This document shows, piece by piece, positions 11,844-21,754 of a stretch of 64,000 nt of DNA; position 1 is the first letter of the stretch, and each line of letters begins with the position of its first letter. Both the position numbers and the translations under genes were made by a program. Origin of the DNA: Penicillus capitatus (Eukaryota; Chlorophyta); the NCBI GenBank assembly GCA_965649825.1, contig OZ287696.1, positions 1,736,001-1,800,000 on the forward strand. The letters are read 5' to 3'. A model generated the notes under the pieces. That model was not told the origin of the DNA, ran no database searches, and was given only the letters and a program-made list of their open reading frames with translations.

Positions 11844-13265
11844 TCAGTTGTGTCTCCTGGGAGGATTTCTGGATGGAGGATCTCCTCCCACGCGCATGAT
11901 TCTGTCAGGAATGCGATGACCTTGCGGTGTCCTCCAGTACAGTGGACCTCTGTTTTGCGATGGAATGGACTCCAATGACTCCAGCCAACGCACATACGCA
12001 GCGTCAAGATTCCACTGTTTTGCTCCATCGATGATGAGCTTCAGATATCGATTTGTGGGATGCAAGTCGTCCCGAACGTTCCGATGCTTGGGAGATATGA
12101 ACACCACAGCTCGAATCTTTCCGCGTCCATCGGATGCGAAGACATCCACCTCGACGGGTCGATACCCGCTTTCCATGTTCGTCAATCTGGCAAAGTCTCT
12201 CAGCGTCAGGCGATGCAAGATGCCATGGACACCATGGATCCCTCTGGCTTCAAAGTAGGAAGCGGCAGACGTAGTCATCCACTCGACGTTCCCCATGCCT
12301 CCGTGGTGGTTAAAAGAGAGTTTGTACCCTTCGAGCAGTCCAGGAAGGGATTCCAGAGGCGTGATCTTGCGAACAGATACCAGCTTCGCGTGATTGACAT
12401 TCGCCCCGTAGGCAAAATTCCATACGCCTCGAGCATATGATCCCAGACCGAACGGACACTCTCTGACCATCGCCGCCGAACTCCCCAGCGTTGCCACATA
12501 GCCGGTGTTGATCTCCTTTATCCTTTCGTGGCCTTGGGATCCGACAGGAATCTGATACCTGAACTCGAAGGGCGTTTGAAAGTCGCGCCGCCGAAGGATC
12601 GTGACGTAATCCACAGGCACGGTCATTGGTTTGAATTGCAGAGAGAGTTTTGCAATGGCCTCTTCTGCCCATTGCTGCGTTGGCCACTGACCCACAGACA
12701 AATGGGGAACGAATGACTCTACGCCGCGAGAGGGATCCCTGTTCAAATGATGGCATTCCGGAAACGCCTTGACCAGAGCATCCTGCAGTGCTTCGAGCAT
12801 CTCAGACTCGGGTTCAAGCAACACGGTGCACGTGTTGCCGTGGTTAAAGAAGCGAAACTGTTTGAAGGAGATGGAGAACGGAGGGAATTCTGCCAGACAC
12901 TGACGTATGCGCTCGGCGGCGTTCTGAAAGTTCTCTCCCGTGTCCTGCCAGAAGGGGTAGAGGAGATTGACGTGGGGCGGCCAGCGGACGAATTGCGTGT
13001 CATTGAAACACCGGATTTCTTGAATAGGGCGATCCCAGAAGGGACGAGGCGGCACGAAACAGAGCGCACTCTTGTAGACCAGCCCGGGAGAAGCCATGCG
13101 GACCGCCGACGGTTCGACTCGGAAGAATCGTCTCGTGCAGATATGGACGCGGGGAACGACATGGTGGATTCGACGTCCGAGAAATAACGGTGTCATTTGC
13201 AGAGCGGCTTGATGATATCCCACTGTCTGCTGCCCATCTGCACTCTGACTCCTCCTCACCCTCAC
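11844..13265 (-). CDS. 2H phosphoesterase (2'-5' RNA ligase-like) fused to GGCT/AIG2-like domain
   Basis: One uninterrupted ORF with three possible starts: 13265, 13196 (leaving an Arg-rich, mitochondria-like presequence) or 13097 (MASPGLVYKSALCF, 417 aa; the likeliest core). The N-terminal domain has the two 2H-superfamily histidine motifs, PPHVNLLYPF and FVPHLSVGQW, about 125 residues apart, as in LigT/CPDase-like enzymes acting on 2',3'- or 2',5'-phosphate RNA ends. The C-terminal domain opens with WNFAYGANVNHAKL, the YGxN binding loop of the gamma-glutamylcyclotransferase/AIG2 fold, and later has GVHGILHRLTLRDFARL and MESGYRPVEVDV, where the expected acidic residue lies. The fusion is seen directly; activity on RNA ends or gamma-glutamyl compounds is inference. 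Its 5' two-thirds is duplicated at 45093-45926 as a pseudogene. Confidence 0.82.
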   Translation of the reverse strand: MRVRRSQSADGQQTVGYHQAALQMTPLFLGRRIHHVVPRVHICTRRFFRVEPSAVRMASPGLVYKSALCFVPPRPFWDRPIQEIRCFNDTQFVRWPPHVNLLYPFWQDTGENFQNAAERIRQCLAEFPPFSISFKQFRFFNHGNTCTVLLEPESEMLEALQDALVKAFPECHHLNRDPSRGVESFVPHLSVGQWPTQQWAEEAIAKLSLQFKPMTVPVDYVTILRRRDFQTPFEFRYQIPVGSQGHERIKEINTGYVATLGSSAAMVRECPFGLGSYARGVWNFAYGANVNHAKLVSVRKITPLESLPGLLEGYKLSFNHHGGMGNVEWMTTSAASYFEARGIHGVHGILHRLTLRDFARLTNMESGYRPVEVDVFASDGRGKIRAVVFISPKHRNVRDDLHPTNRYLKLIIDGAKQWNLDAAYVRWLESLESIPSQNRGPLYWRTPQGHRIPDRIMRVGGDPPSRNPPRRHN

Positions 13266-13605
13266 TTGAGGTCTGTCAAGGCAAGACGCGTGGACAGGGT
13301 CCTGGTCTGTGAGGAGGATCGAGGAGAAGGTGCGGCAGGCGACATGCAGGAGTCAGACACATGTGCACCTCCTGACATTCCTCGCGACCTAGGGAGCTGT
13401 CCGCGATCAGAGCGACTATTTCTCCAGACGATCCCGATAACTGTTGAACGTTCAGGTGGAAGCAAATCCCGTCTCTCATGTGCTCGGCGCCTGCATCGTA
13501 TGCAAAAGAGTGTCTTCCAACCGATCGGGATCAAAGACAGGCAAGAAGCAAGGATGGGGAGGTCGACTCAACAGCGCACGATGTCGGCAACACAATCGCC
13601 TGCAT
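13262..13605 (-). CDS. Unidentified 77-aa protein, copy A
   Basis: A three-exon model closes exactly in frame with GT-AG introns: 13605-13539, 13490-13369 and 13306-13262 (introns 48 and 62 nt). The product starts MQAIVLPTSCAVES, has a central block EHMRDGICFHLNVQQLSG then EIVALIADSS, and ends TRLALTDLK. It is small, without TM segments or signal peptide. I do not recognise it; the length and amphipathic look would fit a subunit of a small complex, which is a guess. It lies just upstream of the 2H-GGCT gene on the same strand. Copy B (45923-46266) looks identical in sequence, so substitution patterns give no test of coding. Confidence 0.5.
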
Positions 13606-13800
13606 TTTGCGTCTTACGAACCAAAAGTGGAGGGAAATGCTAGTGTGTGGTCCCCCGTGTAGAATCTAACCGATCAGCCAATCCATCAAACCAAAAGTAG
13701 AAACTTTGAATGATCTGTCACTCTTTTTCTCACTCACCCATCACACGTGCGTATCAAACAAAATAGCGTGCGAGAAACTGGAGCGAAGATGCTTTGATCA

Positions 13801-14400
13801 TTGCGACATCATAAGAAGACATCGTGTAACAGTTCCATGCATGTCGTCGGATCAGCAAAGAAGCCTTCCACGTGTCGCGAACAGAAGAAAAGAGACAGTG
13901 CTTCGACGAAGGGGCAGACCACATGTTCAGATCTCGTCTCCAGTTCCTGATTCTTTATCCACTTTCTGTCAGTGTCGACTCCATTCGTGTGTCAAGACCG
14001 ACCTTCAGAGGTGCCACAGATTGCCGTAGAAGTACGGTCGCAGCTGTCGCCGAACAATGTCTCGACAGCCGACTTCGCAAAGCATCCATCCTCGTTCGCC
14101 CTTCCGTAAACGTCGAGTTATCTTCGTACACGTGTGTTTCAGTTATACTAGCCTCCTCGCGCTTCCAGAACAAAGAGTGTCGCTTCCACTCAGATTTAGA
14201 TGCTCATTAACTGCAAAGGAGATGCCATCTGCTACCCTTCGGAAGACGCATCGACATTCTGCCCTTATTCAGCGACAACCGACACATTCTCAAAGGACGT
14301 TGTCACATAGAGCGCTCGTTCCGTACTTGACGACGTCGATGGATCGATGCAGCAAGTCGTCTTTCTCGTGCCGCGCCCCGCATATTCAAGAAGCATAACG
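13801..14400 (+). pseudogene. Remnant of an unidentified gene upstream of the two-TM gene, copy A
   Basis: In copy B the corresponding stretch reads as two blocks joined by a plausible GT-AG intron: one containing TFRGATGCRRSTVAAVAEQC, the other MLINCKGDAICYPPEDAS through VRFVLDDVDGSMQQVVFL. In copy A the second block has an in-frame TAG (about 14308) and a small indel near 14390. So copy A looks broken if this is a gene at all. It ends about 130 bases before the two-TM gene and might also be its leader region. Low certainty. Confidence 0.3.
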
Positions 14401-14537
14401 CTAATCGTCCGAAGCATGTCCGAATATTCTCTTAGCTTATGCTCACGGATCAACGAGTCGGGCATGTTCCTTTTGAACTTTTTAACTGACGTCCAAGTTT
14501 TTGCCTCCCACCGAGCGTGTTGAGAGTTTGTGCATCC

Positions 14538-14936
14538 ATGACGAGTGAGAGAGTTTCCCTTGGATACCAGGAAATCATGTTTGCGACGATTTGGGGCGCA
14601 TCTGGCATACTATTCGTCGTTTCCCTGGTGACATCGGTTGCGATATACTCGTTGACGGCGAAAGAAATCTGTCCGACTGACGCCGTGACTGTCTGCTACG
14701 AGGATACCCGGCGATGTCCCGTGGAAACGAACTGCTTCTGTCCTGCACCCTATCCGGGTTACAATCAAGAGGTCAATCTCGACGACTGGCGCTTTTGTCG
14801 CAGCTCAGATTTTCATTTACCACACACTGCAGAGGTTTGCTACTGGACCACACGAGTCCTGACGTTCATTGCCCTCATAACGCTGTTTATGCTGTTTGTT
14901 TATGGCCGGTTTGTGCAGTTTACATATAATGTCTGA
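14538..14936 (+). CDS. Two-TM Cys-rich small protein, paralogue 2 (copy A)
   Basis: Single exon, 132 aa, start at MTSERVSLGYQEI by alignment to paralogue 1 at 2685. TM1 is nearly identical to paralogue 1 (WGASGILFVVSLVTSVAI). The loop has KEICPTDAVTVCYED..CPVETNCFCPAP, then WRFCRSSDFH, the conserved CYWTTR, and TM2 (LTFIALITLFMLFVYGRF). The cysteines and both TMs are kept while the loop between them differs. An ORF-extending ATG seven codons upstream (MLRVCAS) is absent from paralogue 1 and is not preferred. Function unknown. Confidence 0.7.
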   Translation: MTSERVSLGYQEIMFATIWGASGILFVVSLVTSVAIYSLTAKEICPTDAVTVCYEDTRRCPVETNCFCPAPYPGYNQEVNLDDWRFCRSSDFHLPHTAEVCYWTTRVLTFIALITLFMLFVYGRFVQFTYNV

Positions 14937-15348
14937 AGTGGCTCTGTCGAACAACAAAAGAAGAACAACTGGAAGAACTGCTCAAATTGCTCTGCAACGG
15001 CAACGATATTGTTTTTTGTTTCATATGCATCGCTCCTCTTTGGTCAATTCATTTAGCGAATCTTTGTGGTGATGGCTGTAATTATGACGTTGCTTAGTAC
15101 ACCCTTTTTACCCTTCCTGCTCTGGATGCATCATGGTCGAGAACTCAACCAGAACAATTTGCATACTGGCCTCAATTCCTCGCGAAACATAAAATGTGTG
15201 TGCTTCAAGAATCCAACGATAATGGGAAGGATGGGCCTGCTTTTTGTAAATCGTTGTCTACTGTACAGATCCGGCAGCAAACGAACCAACGCGTCGTACA
15301 AGAGACGATCGGCGGCGCCACGCGTTTGGGCATTCCTTGAGCCACAAG
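14937..15348. other. Spacer between two-TM gene and RPS20 (copy A)
   Basis: No gene seen. It probably holds the 3' region of the two-TM gene and the promoter of RPS20. Copy B has the same stretch (47602-48020) with small indels, including a longer T-run near 47910. Confidence 0.45.
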
Positions 15349-15896
15349 ATGTCGAAGCCATACGAAAAGGAGGGCTACGAAGAGGCAGCTCCCGTCCAAA
15401 CACGCCGTATTCGTATCACGCTAACGTCGAAGGACGTCAAGAATCTTGAGAAAGGTAGGGGCCTGAAGACCTATTGTTACAAGTCGACCACGTCGTCTGT
15501 AAACACCCAGTGTGCTCGGAGTTGATCGCGGGAGCCAAGAACAAGGACTTGCGCGTCAAGGGACCCGTTCGGATTCCGACCAAGACGTTGCGCATCACCA
15601 CAAGGAAGTCTCCCTGCGGAGAGGGCACCAACACATGGGATCGATTCGAAATGAGGTAGATCTGTTGGAACGGACACGTGTCCATTCGAAGCAAAGAGCG
15701 GGGAAGCGACTGAGAGGCTTTGTTGTCTGCAAGGATCCACAAAAGACTGATCGATCTGCATGCATCCGTGGACGTTGTTAAGCAGATTACATCCATTTCG
15801 TAAGCAACAGATCTCTGTCGGATGCTTCGTGGACGTTTTGTTGTCTGCAGAATCGAGCCAGGCGTCGAAGTGGAAGTGACGATTGCAGATGTCTGA
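15349..15896 (+). CDS. RPS20: 40S ribosomal protein S20 (uS10), copy A
   Basis: Four exons: 15349-15454, 15511-15655, 15734-15799 and 15851-15896, with GT-AG introns of 56, 78 and 51 nt; all frames close. The 120-aa product is a textbook eukaryotic uS10: [65 protein letters not shown] and a C-terminal [15 protein letters not shown]. It sits in the head of the small subunit. The two copies in this window appear to encode the same protein, with only silent or intronic differences, so both are probably functional. Confidence 0.97.
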
Positions 15897-16189
15897 GATG
15901 AAACGGACGGGACAGTCGGAGTTGGTTGATTGTTAGACCCTCTGTAATCTCTCTCAGAGATAGCCCAGTTCCCGTAGCTTGTCGAAAGCCAAGTAACACG
16001 TCACAGTCGTCGGAGGGAGTACCTGATCGGATAGTAACGTAACCTTGAGTGTGTCCAAATCCATTCGGCGGATCTAGGCAGGCAGACAGACAGTATATGT
16101 ATCTCGATTTGCTCGATCGACCAGACGCGCCTGGATGTATTCTTCTCGATCGCGTTGTGGAGGGGCGGCAGCGACCTACACGGAGTCTG

Positions 16190-16836
16190 TCAGTTTTCGG
16201 GCAGGAACCGCGTGAAATGCACTCTGGGGTCGACGACGAGAAACGGAGTGAACCTGTTGGCACACCATTTGACCTCTGGAATGCCAGGATGATCGGGAGG
16301 TATGAGGCACACGAATTTTCCCCCTTCCAGACGAGCCTACTGCAAAACATGCGCCGATAGAGGTACAGATCCGTCAGAGGCGTCGGAGGGGGCACCTCTT
16401 CCGCGAGCTCCTGTGCAGCACAGTCTTCCACAGATCTGTGCTTACTCGGATCGTAGCCGCCCGTAGGCAGACAGTACACCATGTCATGCGGCCCTTGAGC
16501 ATACTCACGAAGCAGCGTCACCTGAAGCATCCCATTCTCAAACCATTTACCCTAGCGGCGCAAACGGATCCGCATTACCTTTCCTCCTCTTCCATTCTCG
16601 TCTGGATGAAAAGGAAAGATCACACAGAAACGTGAATGCCGGCTGGATACGACATCATAGGAGTGAACGGACCCCTGGAACACGGATGACATGAATCCTT
16701 GTTCTTTGGAGCTGGAGAGCGTATCAACGGGTCCTGTATCCGTGGGAGGGTGTTTCACTCGGCTGTCATATACGGTCAAGTAACGCCTGTACGCCACTTC
16801 CTCGGAAAGACGGCAAAAACCTTCTTCCTCCGCCAT
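16190..16836 (-). CDS. Nudix hydrolase, copy A
   Basis: Exons 16836-16579, 16551-16396 and 16336-16190 close in frame and give 186 aa. The Nudix box runs across the second splice: GGYDPSKHRSVEDCAAQELAEE then ARLEGG, fitting GX5EX7REUXEEXGU loosely (Q replaces the usual R before E). It is flanked by FCVIFPFHPDENG, MLQVTLLREYAQG and a downstream VKWCANRFTPFLVVDP. The substrate is probably a nucleoside-diphosphate sugar or related metabolite; that is inference. The first intron is only 27 nt (16552-16578, GTAATG...CTAG); an alternative 72-nt intron would delete the conserved FCVIFPF block. The second intron is 59 nt. It converges on RPS20. Confidence 0.78.
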
Positions 16837-17017
16837 GACTGTCTAATACACATCATAAGCATAGGCTGTCTTCTGCTGCGCGTCATAGCATACCGTTTCT
16901 CTGGCGTCTCTCCTTCGACGTGCCAATGGATGCCGAAACGAGAGACGTTGGCCTTTCAGACGCGCAAAAGAGTGAGGTTTTCGGCAATGCCTCAATCTGC
17001 TTAACTGCACGGAGAAG

Positions 17018-17702
17018 TCATGCCTCCATATGTGCGATCGCGTGCGGAGCATGAGAAGATGGCGGAGATCCGTTAGATGTCTTCCGGTATTCATCGACGA
17101 CGCCATGCATCCAGGTCAAGACATGAAGTCGCTGCTCTACGGCTGCGAAGATGATCAAGTTCACCTGCAGACATGGACGGGCGGCAAAAAACGTCCGCCG
17201 TCTTACGCCGACGTCTATTCGTGGACGCGACGAAGAGTCGCGTTCTGCAGGACTCGTGGCCGGATCGACCGATGTGCCGTTTGCGACGACGGAACAAGAT
17301 CCCAAGAGAGTCTTCTCGAGTGCATACGTGAAGAAAGACAGAAAACTGCATGTGCACGAGAAAGTGAAGATCGAGAGCATCCCTATCTCGATGGCGCGAG
17401 GATTCTAGATCGGGACGTCGCGCGTGTTCGATCCGGAGATCTATTCGACAAACTACGAACGCGGTTTGAGCAACCGCAAAAGCAGCAGCTTGCGCAATTT
17501 CGAGGGAAACGGCGACATCTTGGCGCATCCTGTCTGCTCGGCTGCCGAAAAGAGCAGCGTCCGAGACAAGGTGCCAGAAAAGGACGCTTGGGAAGCATCG
17601 GCCGAGTCAGATGTGCGTCCTCACGGACAAGAAGAGACGAGTGATCGCGAACTGAGCCCTGCGCCGGAGGTTTTACTGGATGCATCTGAATCTGCAATGT
17701 AA
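17018..17702 (+). CDS. Unidentified gene, divergent from the Nudix gene (copy A)
   Basis: The ATG at 17018 gives MPPYVRSRAEHEKMAEI, followed by a candidate intron. A frame from 17151 reads through SSAYVKKDRKLHVHEK, and a 45-nt GT-AG intron (about 17364-17408) joins to FDPEIYSTNYERGLSNRKS and an acidic end (SPAPEVLLDASESAM) with TAA at 17700-17702. A competing 204-aa ORF occupies another frame (17030-17644). I could not decide the middle of the model and recognise no domain. Copy B (49690-50374) is nearly identical, so comparison does not help. Confidence 0.4.
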
Positions 17703-18190
17703 AAAACGCGACAGTTCACGCGGTTGGGCACGGCGAAGTTCTTTTGTAAGAAGAACGGTGCCGATCAAATACATACTTGCTCTTCTCGTGATTTGCGTTC
17801 GAACACCGGTCTCAGATGACATGCAAAGCAGCGGCTTTACGGAAAGCGGGGGAGTTTGTGCCGGAGTCGCTTCGGGAAAGAGAAGTCGGTCGGCATCACG
17901 ATAGATTTAGTGCGCTGTCATACACGCAGACGCTTGCGTTTTATCTCGAGAGGTGTTGTCTGTCGAGCAATTCTCTGGCAATGCACCGACGACGGTACAG
18001 ATGTCGAAGATTCCAGCCCGGACGTCGGTCCACGATCTGCGCGAAAAACTCTCGCCTTCATCACTCTCCATCCCATTGATAAGCTTTTGTTCTTCTTCGG
18101 TCGTCTCCTAAATGCTAAAACGAATCTCCTGATCGCCTGAATCTCGCGAATAGTGAATGCTCAGCGAACCAATGGCGCCACTCGGCCAGG
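17703..18190. other. Unresolved stretch between the unidentified gene and the MFS gene (copy A)
   Basis: Both strands show ORFs of 74-94 codons. A plus-strand frame (17856-18140) reads fluently near its end (DKLLFFFGRLLNAKTNLLI), but no start, splice or family can be fixed. It may include the 3' part of the MFS gene on the minus strand. Confidence 0.3.
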
Positions 18191-18197
18191 AAAGAGT

Positions 18198-19257
18198 TTA
18201 CATCTCGATTGCTGTCCGCGCAATGCTTGACTGTTCTAGCCTGAAACGCTTGTGGCAAAGAGGCTGCTGTGAACTGACTGCGAAGAGACATATATAGATA
18301 GGAATGATGTCTCCGTTTGTGACCATTTTTGTAACTCCTGATCTTCCTCGTACCTCGTTAACGACACTGCCAAACATGGCACCCACGCTTCCGCTCAACA
18401 TCCAGAGGCCAAAGGCACGGCCCCTGCATCTGCTGTGTAATAGTCTGCAATAACGCTCGGTGAATTCGGAATGACAAGCGAGAAGCCGAGTCTGTTCATG
18501 CCCAGACGATGGCTCCCATCATAAATGGGTTTGGAGCCTATTGCGAAATCCCGACAACCACGTTATCGTTGCCCAAATAAGGCAACCCGTCATAATCACG
18601 CGGATGCGATTTGTCATGCTTCCTAGATGGAATGCGACCTCTTTAAGAACAGCAGCAAGTAGGAGACACTGTCATGGCGATGAAGGGCAGAAGGGGAGTA
18701 GTTCAAGAACGCCTCGTCATCACAAGAGGCATGATGGTCAGCAGTCATTAATGGTCACGGCAAGTCAAAACCTACTATTGTAACATCAAAACCCTAACCC
18801 TATGAGAGGAAGGTTCACGAAACGTCGAGGTAAGGCGACAAACACTGAATGGGTTACAAACGAGGCAGAGTTTCTACAGCGGACGTGTTTAAGTATCCCG
18901 GTGTTGATGCGACCCGGAGGGGGATAGCAGTCCAAGGAGTACAACAGCGAAGCTAACAGCTGTCCCCTACGATACGAAACCTCAAACATCTTTGTAAGAG
19001 ACTTTGTTGCGTTTTCTATTGTCACGTACTTACCCGTATCAACACTCACCTAGCACTCTTCCGACCGGAGACGTCAGCGCCTGAGTAAGGCCGCGGCAGA
19101 CGGTGATGGCTCCCATCTCGCTTGGAGAGGCGTGGAAGTCTTTCGAGATGTACTTACACATCGCAGGAAGCAAGGACTCATCGGCCCTTTCGAAGATGCC
19201 TGTCAGGTTGATGACGAACGCGCTCCTCGTGCGTATTTGCAAAAACGTCAGAGCCAT
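18198..19257 (-). CDS. MFS transporter gene, 3' end uncertain or lost (copy A)
   Basis: The ATG at 19257 begins a segment with INLTGIFERADESLLPAMCKYI and PSEMGAITVCRGLTQALTSPVG, matching the first helices of a plant/algal major-facilitator group. Downstream pieces in other frames read LGSMTNRIRVIMTG..IWATITW (about 18580-18640), NRLGFSLVIPNSPSVIADYY (about 18440-18500) and RGRAFGLWMLSGSVGAMFG (about 18370-18420), as expected for helices 2-5. After about 18355 the expected GWR helix and the second half are not found. Either long introns hide it or both copies are truncated. About 400 bases of apparent non-coding sequence, including a telomere-like motif, separate the first exon from the next recognisable block. 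Confidence 0.55.
18788..18802 (+). repeat. Short telomere-like motif (copy A)
   Basis: AAAACCCTAACCCTA, two adjacent CCCTAA units, inside the MFS locus; the same motif is at 51461-51475 in copy B. Two units can arise by chance, but it is the kind of tract seen at old double-strand-break repair sites. Confidence 0.4.
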
Positions 19258-19534
19258 GAACGGACTTCAAGAGTAAGTAGGTAGGCAGATATGGAGCATG
19301 AGCGTTTGCAGCCGCGCCTCTGTTTGATGAGAGTCGCCGTACAGATGTGACTCTTTCGGGCGAACGACTATCGGACTTGACACGAACTGTACTGAATTGA
19401 TAATCAATAAGTGGCAAACAAACGTGCGAGATTCTTCGAATAGTCGCAATGCGTGTTTGGTTGGTCGCAGTGGGCAGATTGAGCTGCTTCTCTTTCGTCC
19501 CTGCGACGCGTGAGAAACGTAAAAACACAGTCGG

Positions 19535-19774
19535 TGTCGCGCAGAGGCGCCGAACGAAAACGATAACAGCGGAAGACTTACAAGTAATCGGAGCAAGGCG
19601 TTCAGAGGTTCAGATTGCGCATTAAGTACCCGCATGATGACGCGACTAGACGAGGCAGGTGAATCACCCTAGCTCAGAGCCAGAGAAAATGGCCTCGGGT
19701 GATTCAACCAGCAACCCCCCAGGACGTGGCCCCCTCAGAAACTAGGCAGGGTCACATCGCTCGGCGACAGTCGG
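19535..19774. mobile_element. 240-bp insertion present only in copy A, with 8-bp direct repeat
   Basis: Copy A and copy B align up to ACAGTCGG. Copy A then has 240 extra bases ending with a second ACAGTCGG (19527-19534 and 19767-19774), after which alignment resumes; copy B has one ACAGTCGG at about 52196-52203. Inside is an imperfect hairpin (GGTGAATCACCC near 19659 and GGGTGATTCAACC near 19698). No ORF. It could be a short non-autonomous element with an 8-bp target duplication, or the ancestral state deleted from copy B between the 8-bp repeats. Confidence 0.6.
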
Positions 19775-20240
19775 CATTCAGTCGGAGTGTTCCGGTTCAA
19801 CCACCAACTGTAGCGGGACTGTCTAAGGAGTGAACTAACCGACGTCGAAGCTGCGAGGATCGTCGGATCCCTCCAAACTCTCCTGCCACATCGGAGATGA
19901 CGCACATTCTCTTTGTCATATCGAACAAAACCAGTGCTGTCAACTGCTCAACGTGGATCCACAAGTGATCGATCAATAAAGAAACTCTCTTGCACTGCAA
20001 ATCTTGATCGACACAGTCGGTACAGAATCAGACGAACGGATGCGGGAGGTGAGTCTTTAGACCGCACTGGCACAACCATTACCACCGTTGCAGATCCAAT
20101 AACCACCGAGTCGCCGCCGAGCCACCGAGAGCGACTGTTGGATGACTTTCTCGCGGCATCCTCATACCCGTGGCGATGTTCATGAAACATAACCAAAAGT
20201 TCGCATCTGCGAGGACGGAAAGCTGGCAAGCCCTAACCAC

Positions 20241-20534
20241 ATGGTATCTAAAGACGCATTCTTTCGCGAATATCTCGTGTTGTTGTTGCGCTGCGTTCGG
20301 GAGCGTTTTGCGCCGCTGTGCGCGTTGTTTTTGACGGAGTTTTCTCGCGTTGTTGCGAAGATTCCCGACACGAAGACGCTAGCCAAAGCCTTCCGTGGCA
20401 TTAAACAAGCCTGCAACAAAGTGAACAGGGACCTCCAACTGCACCGTCTAAATACCCTGCAAACCCTTAGTCGAGTTGTTAAGCTCATTTCCTCCTTTCT
20501 GCAGGCACCGAGCTTATCTATAGTGATCCGATAA
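20241..20534 (+). CDS. Unidentified helical ORF, copy A
   Basis: A 97-aa ORF, predicted all-helical, with ERFAPLCALFLTEFSRVV and DTKTLAKAFRGIKQACNKV. Compared with copy B (52600-52962) there is a 3-bp in-frame indel and a few substitutions, at least two of them silent in this frame. This is mild support for coding. In copy B the ORF opens 23 codons further upstream. No family recognised. The flanking stretches 19775-20240 and 20535-21754 show only short broken ORFs in copy A. Confidence 0.35.
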   Translation: MVSKDAFFREYLVLLLRCVRERFAPLCALFLTEFSRVVAKIPDTKTLAKAFRGIKQACNKVNRDLQLHRLNTLQTLSRVVKLISSFLQAPSLSIVIR

Positions 20535-21754
20535 CACAAGCACACACACGAAGTTCGGCTAGATGTCCCCACAAGGAAGCTGTTCACCTTAATCCCTGTT
20601 TCTCGCTGTATCGACACGGCGACCGGAACACGTGTGAAGATCATTCAGAAACTGTTTATTATACGCGGACGATCGCAAACCCAATCGAAGGTTGGACCGA
20701 AGAAATGAAGGAAAACTAGAGTCGGATAGAGCACTTATGAGAATAGAGAAATAGGCACCCAGATGGAGATAACCCTCAATTCATCTAAGACTTCTGCGAT
20801 GCGTTTCAGAGTCTCATAAAGGTCGATTTAATGACGTTGCATCTTCTAGGACGACTTTCCGAACAACAGACCGTTCGTTGTTTAAGCTTTCAACGTTACA
20901 AGAAACTCATCTCGACAACATTACAACACAAAAAAGCTGCACCAGGAGATTATCTCAGATCAAACGAATCGGCTCCGAGAGCTGGGCTCGTTTCTAATCG
21001 TCGCCAGACCGATTGTTTGTCAAGCAATGTGTCATTGCGTAAGCTTATTCTTACAAAGAAAGAAAGACAATCCGTTCTTTTGCTTGCGCCCCTCCTTAAA
21101 TACCTCCTGATCAGGAGGGGCGACTAATACGCCATTTGATCTGATGACTCAAATGGAATGATCAGTAATCTTAGTATTTCTGTAGGAGCCCACACAATGA
21201 TTAAGCCTTAATACACGGACACGCGACTTGGATTGGGATTCGAAGACATACAAACGAGAAGATGAAACCTGTTATACAGATGTATCAGGAAGAAAGTCTA
21301 CTTATTAGTGAACAGCTTCTTACAACGTCCATCGTCTTATCTCTAGTCCCGGCGGGCCTAGATCTTTTAGAACTAAATATGCGGTACTGGCAATGCGAAG
21401 GTCCACGTACGTCCCGTTGATGGCTCGAGCTTTCCACAGCTTCTAGAACATCTCGCTACTCCTCCCCGCTCTAAGCAAGGACTCGACTTTGACAAATCGT
21501 TTATGTACGGCGCCGATGGTTCGTCCGTTGAAGCGTTCGACGGCTTTGATGCACTGATAAGATCAACATGGGGGTGACTGTATATACACACAGCACTATC
21601 CACATTCTGTTTTTTGTTTCCTTGTGAGGTACCTTTGCTGCCATCACTGTTCGCGTCTCTTTGTCGTCAGGGGAGTGCGCGAGACAAGGCTGAACACGAA
21701 CAGGAAACTCCGGACTCTCGGCGGATCACAACCCGAGTCGCAGAGTTCCTTCTA

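Noticed and set aside
17030-17644. 204-aa plus-strand ORF, including MKSLLYGCEDDQ, slightly like the start of TAF13
   Set aside because: The rest lacks the histone-fold pattern and is Arg/Cys-rich as expected of a frame shadow. A competing frame reads better at its 3' end, so neither was named.
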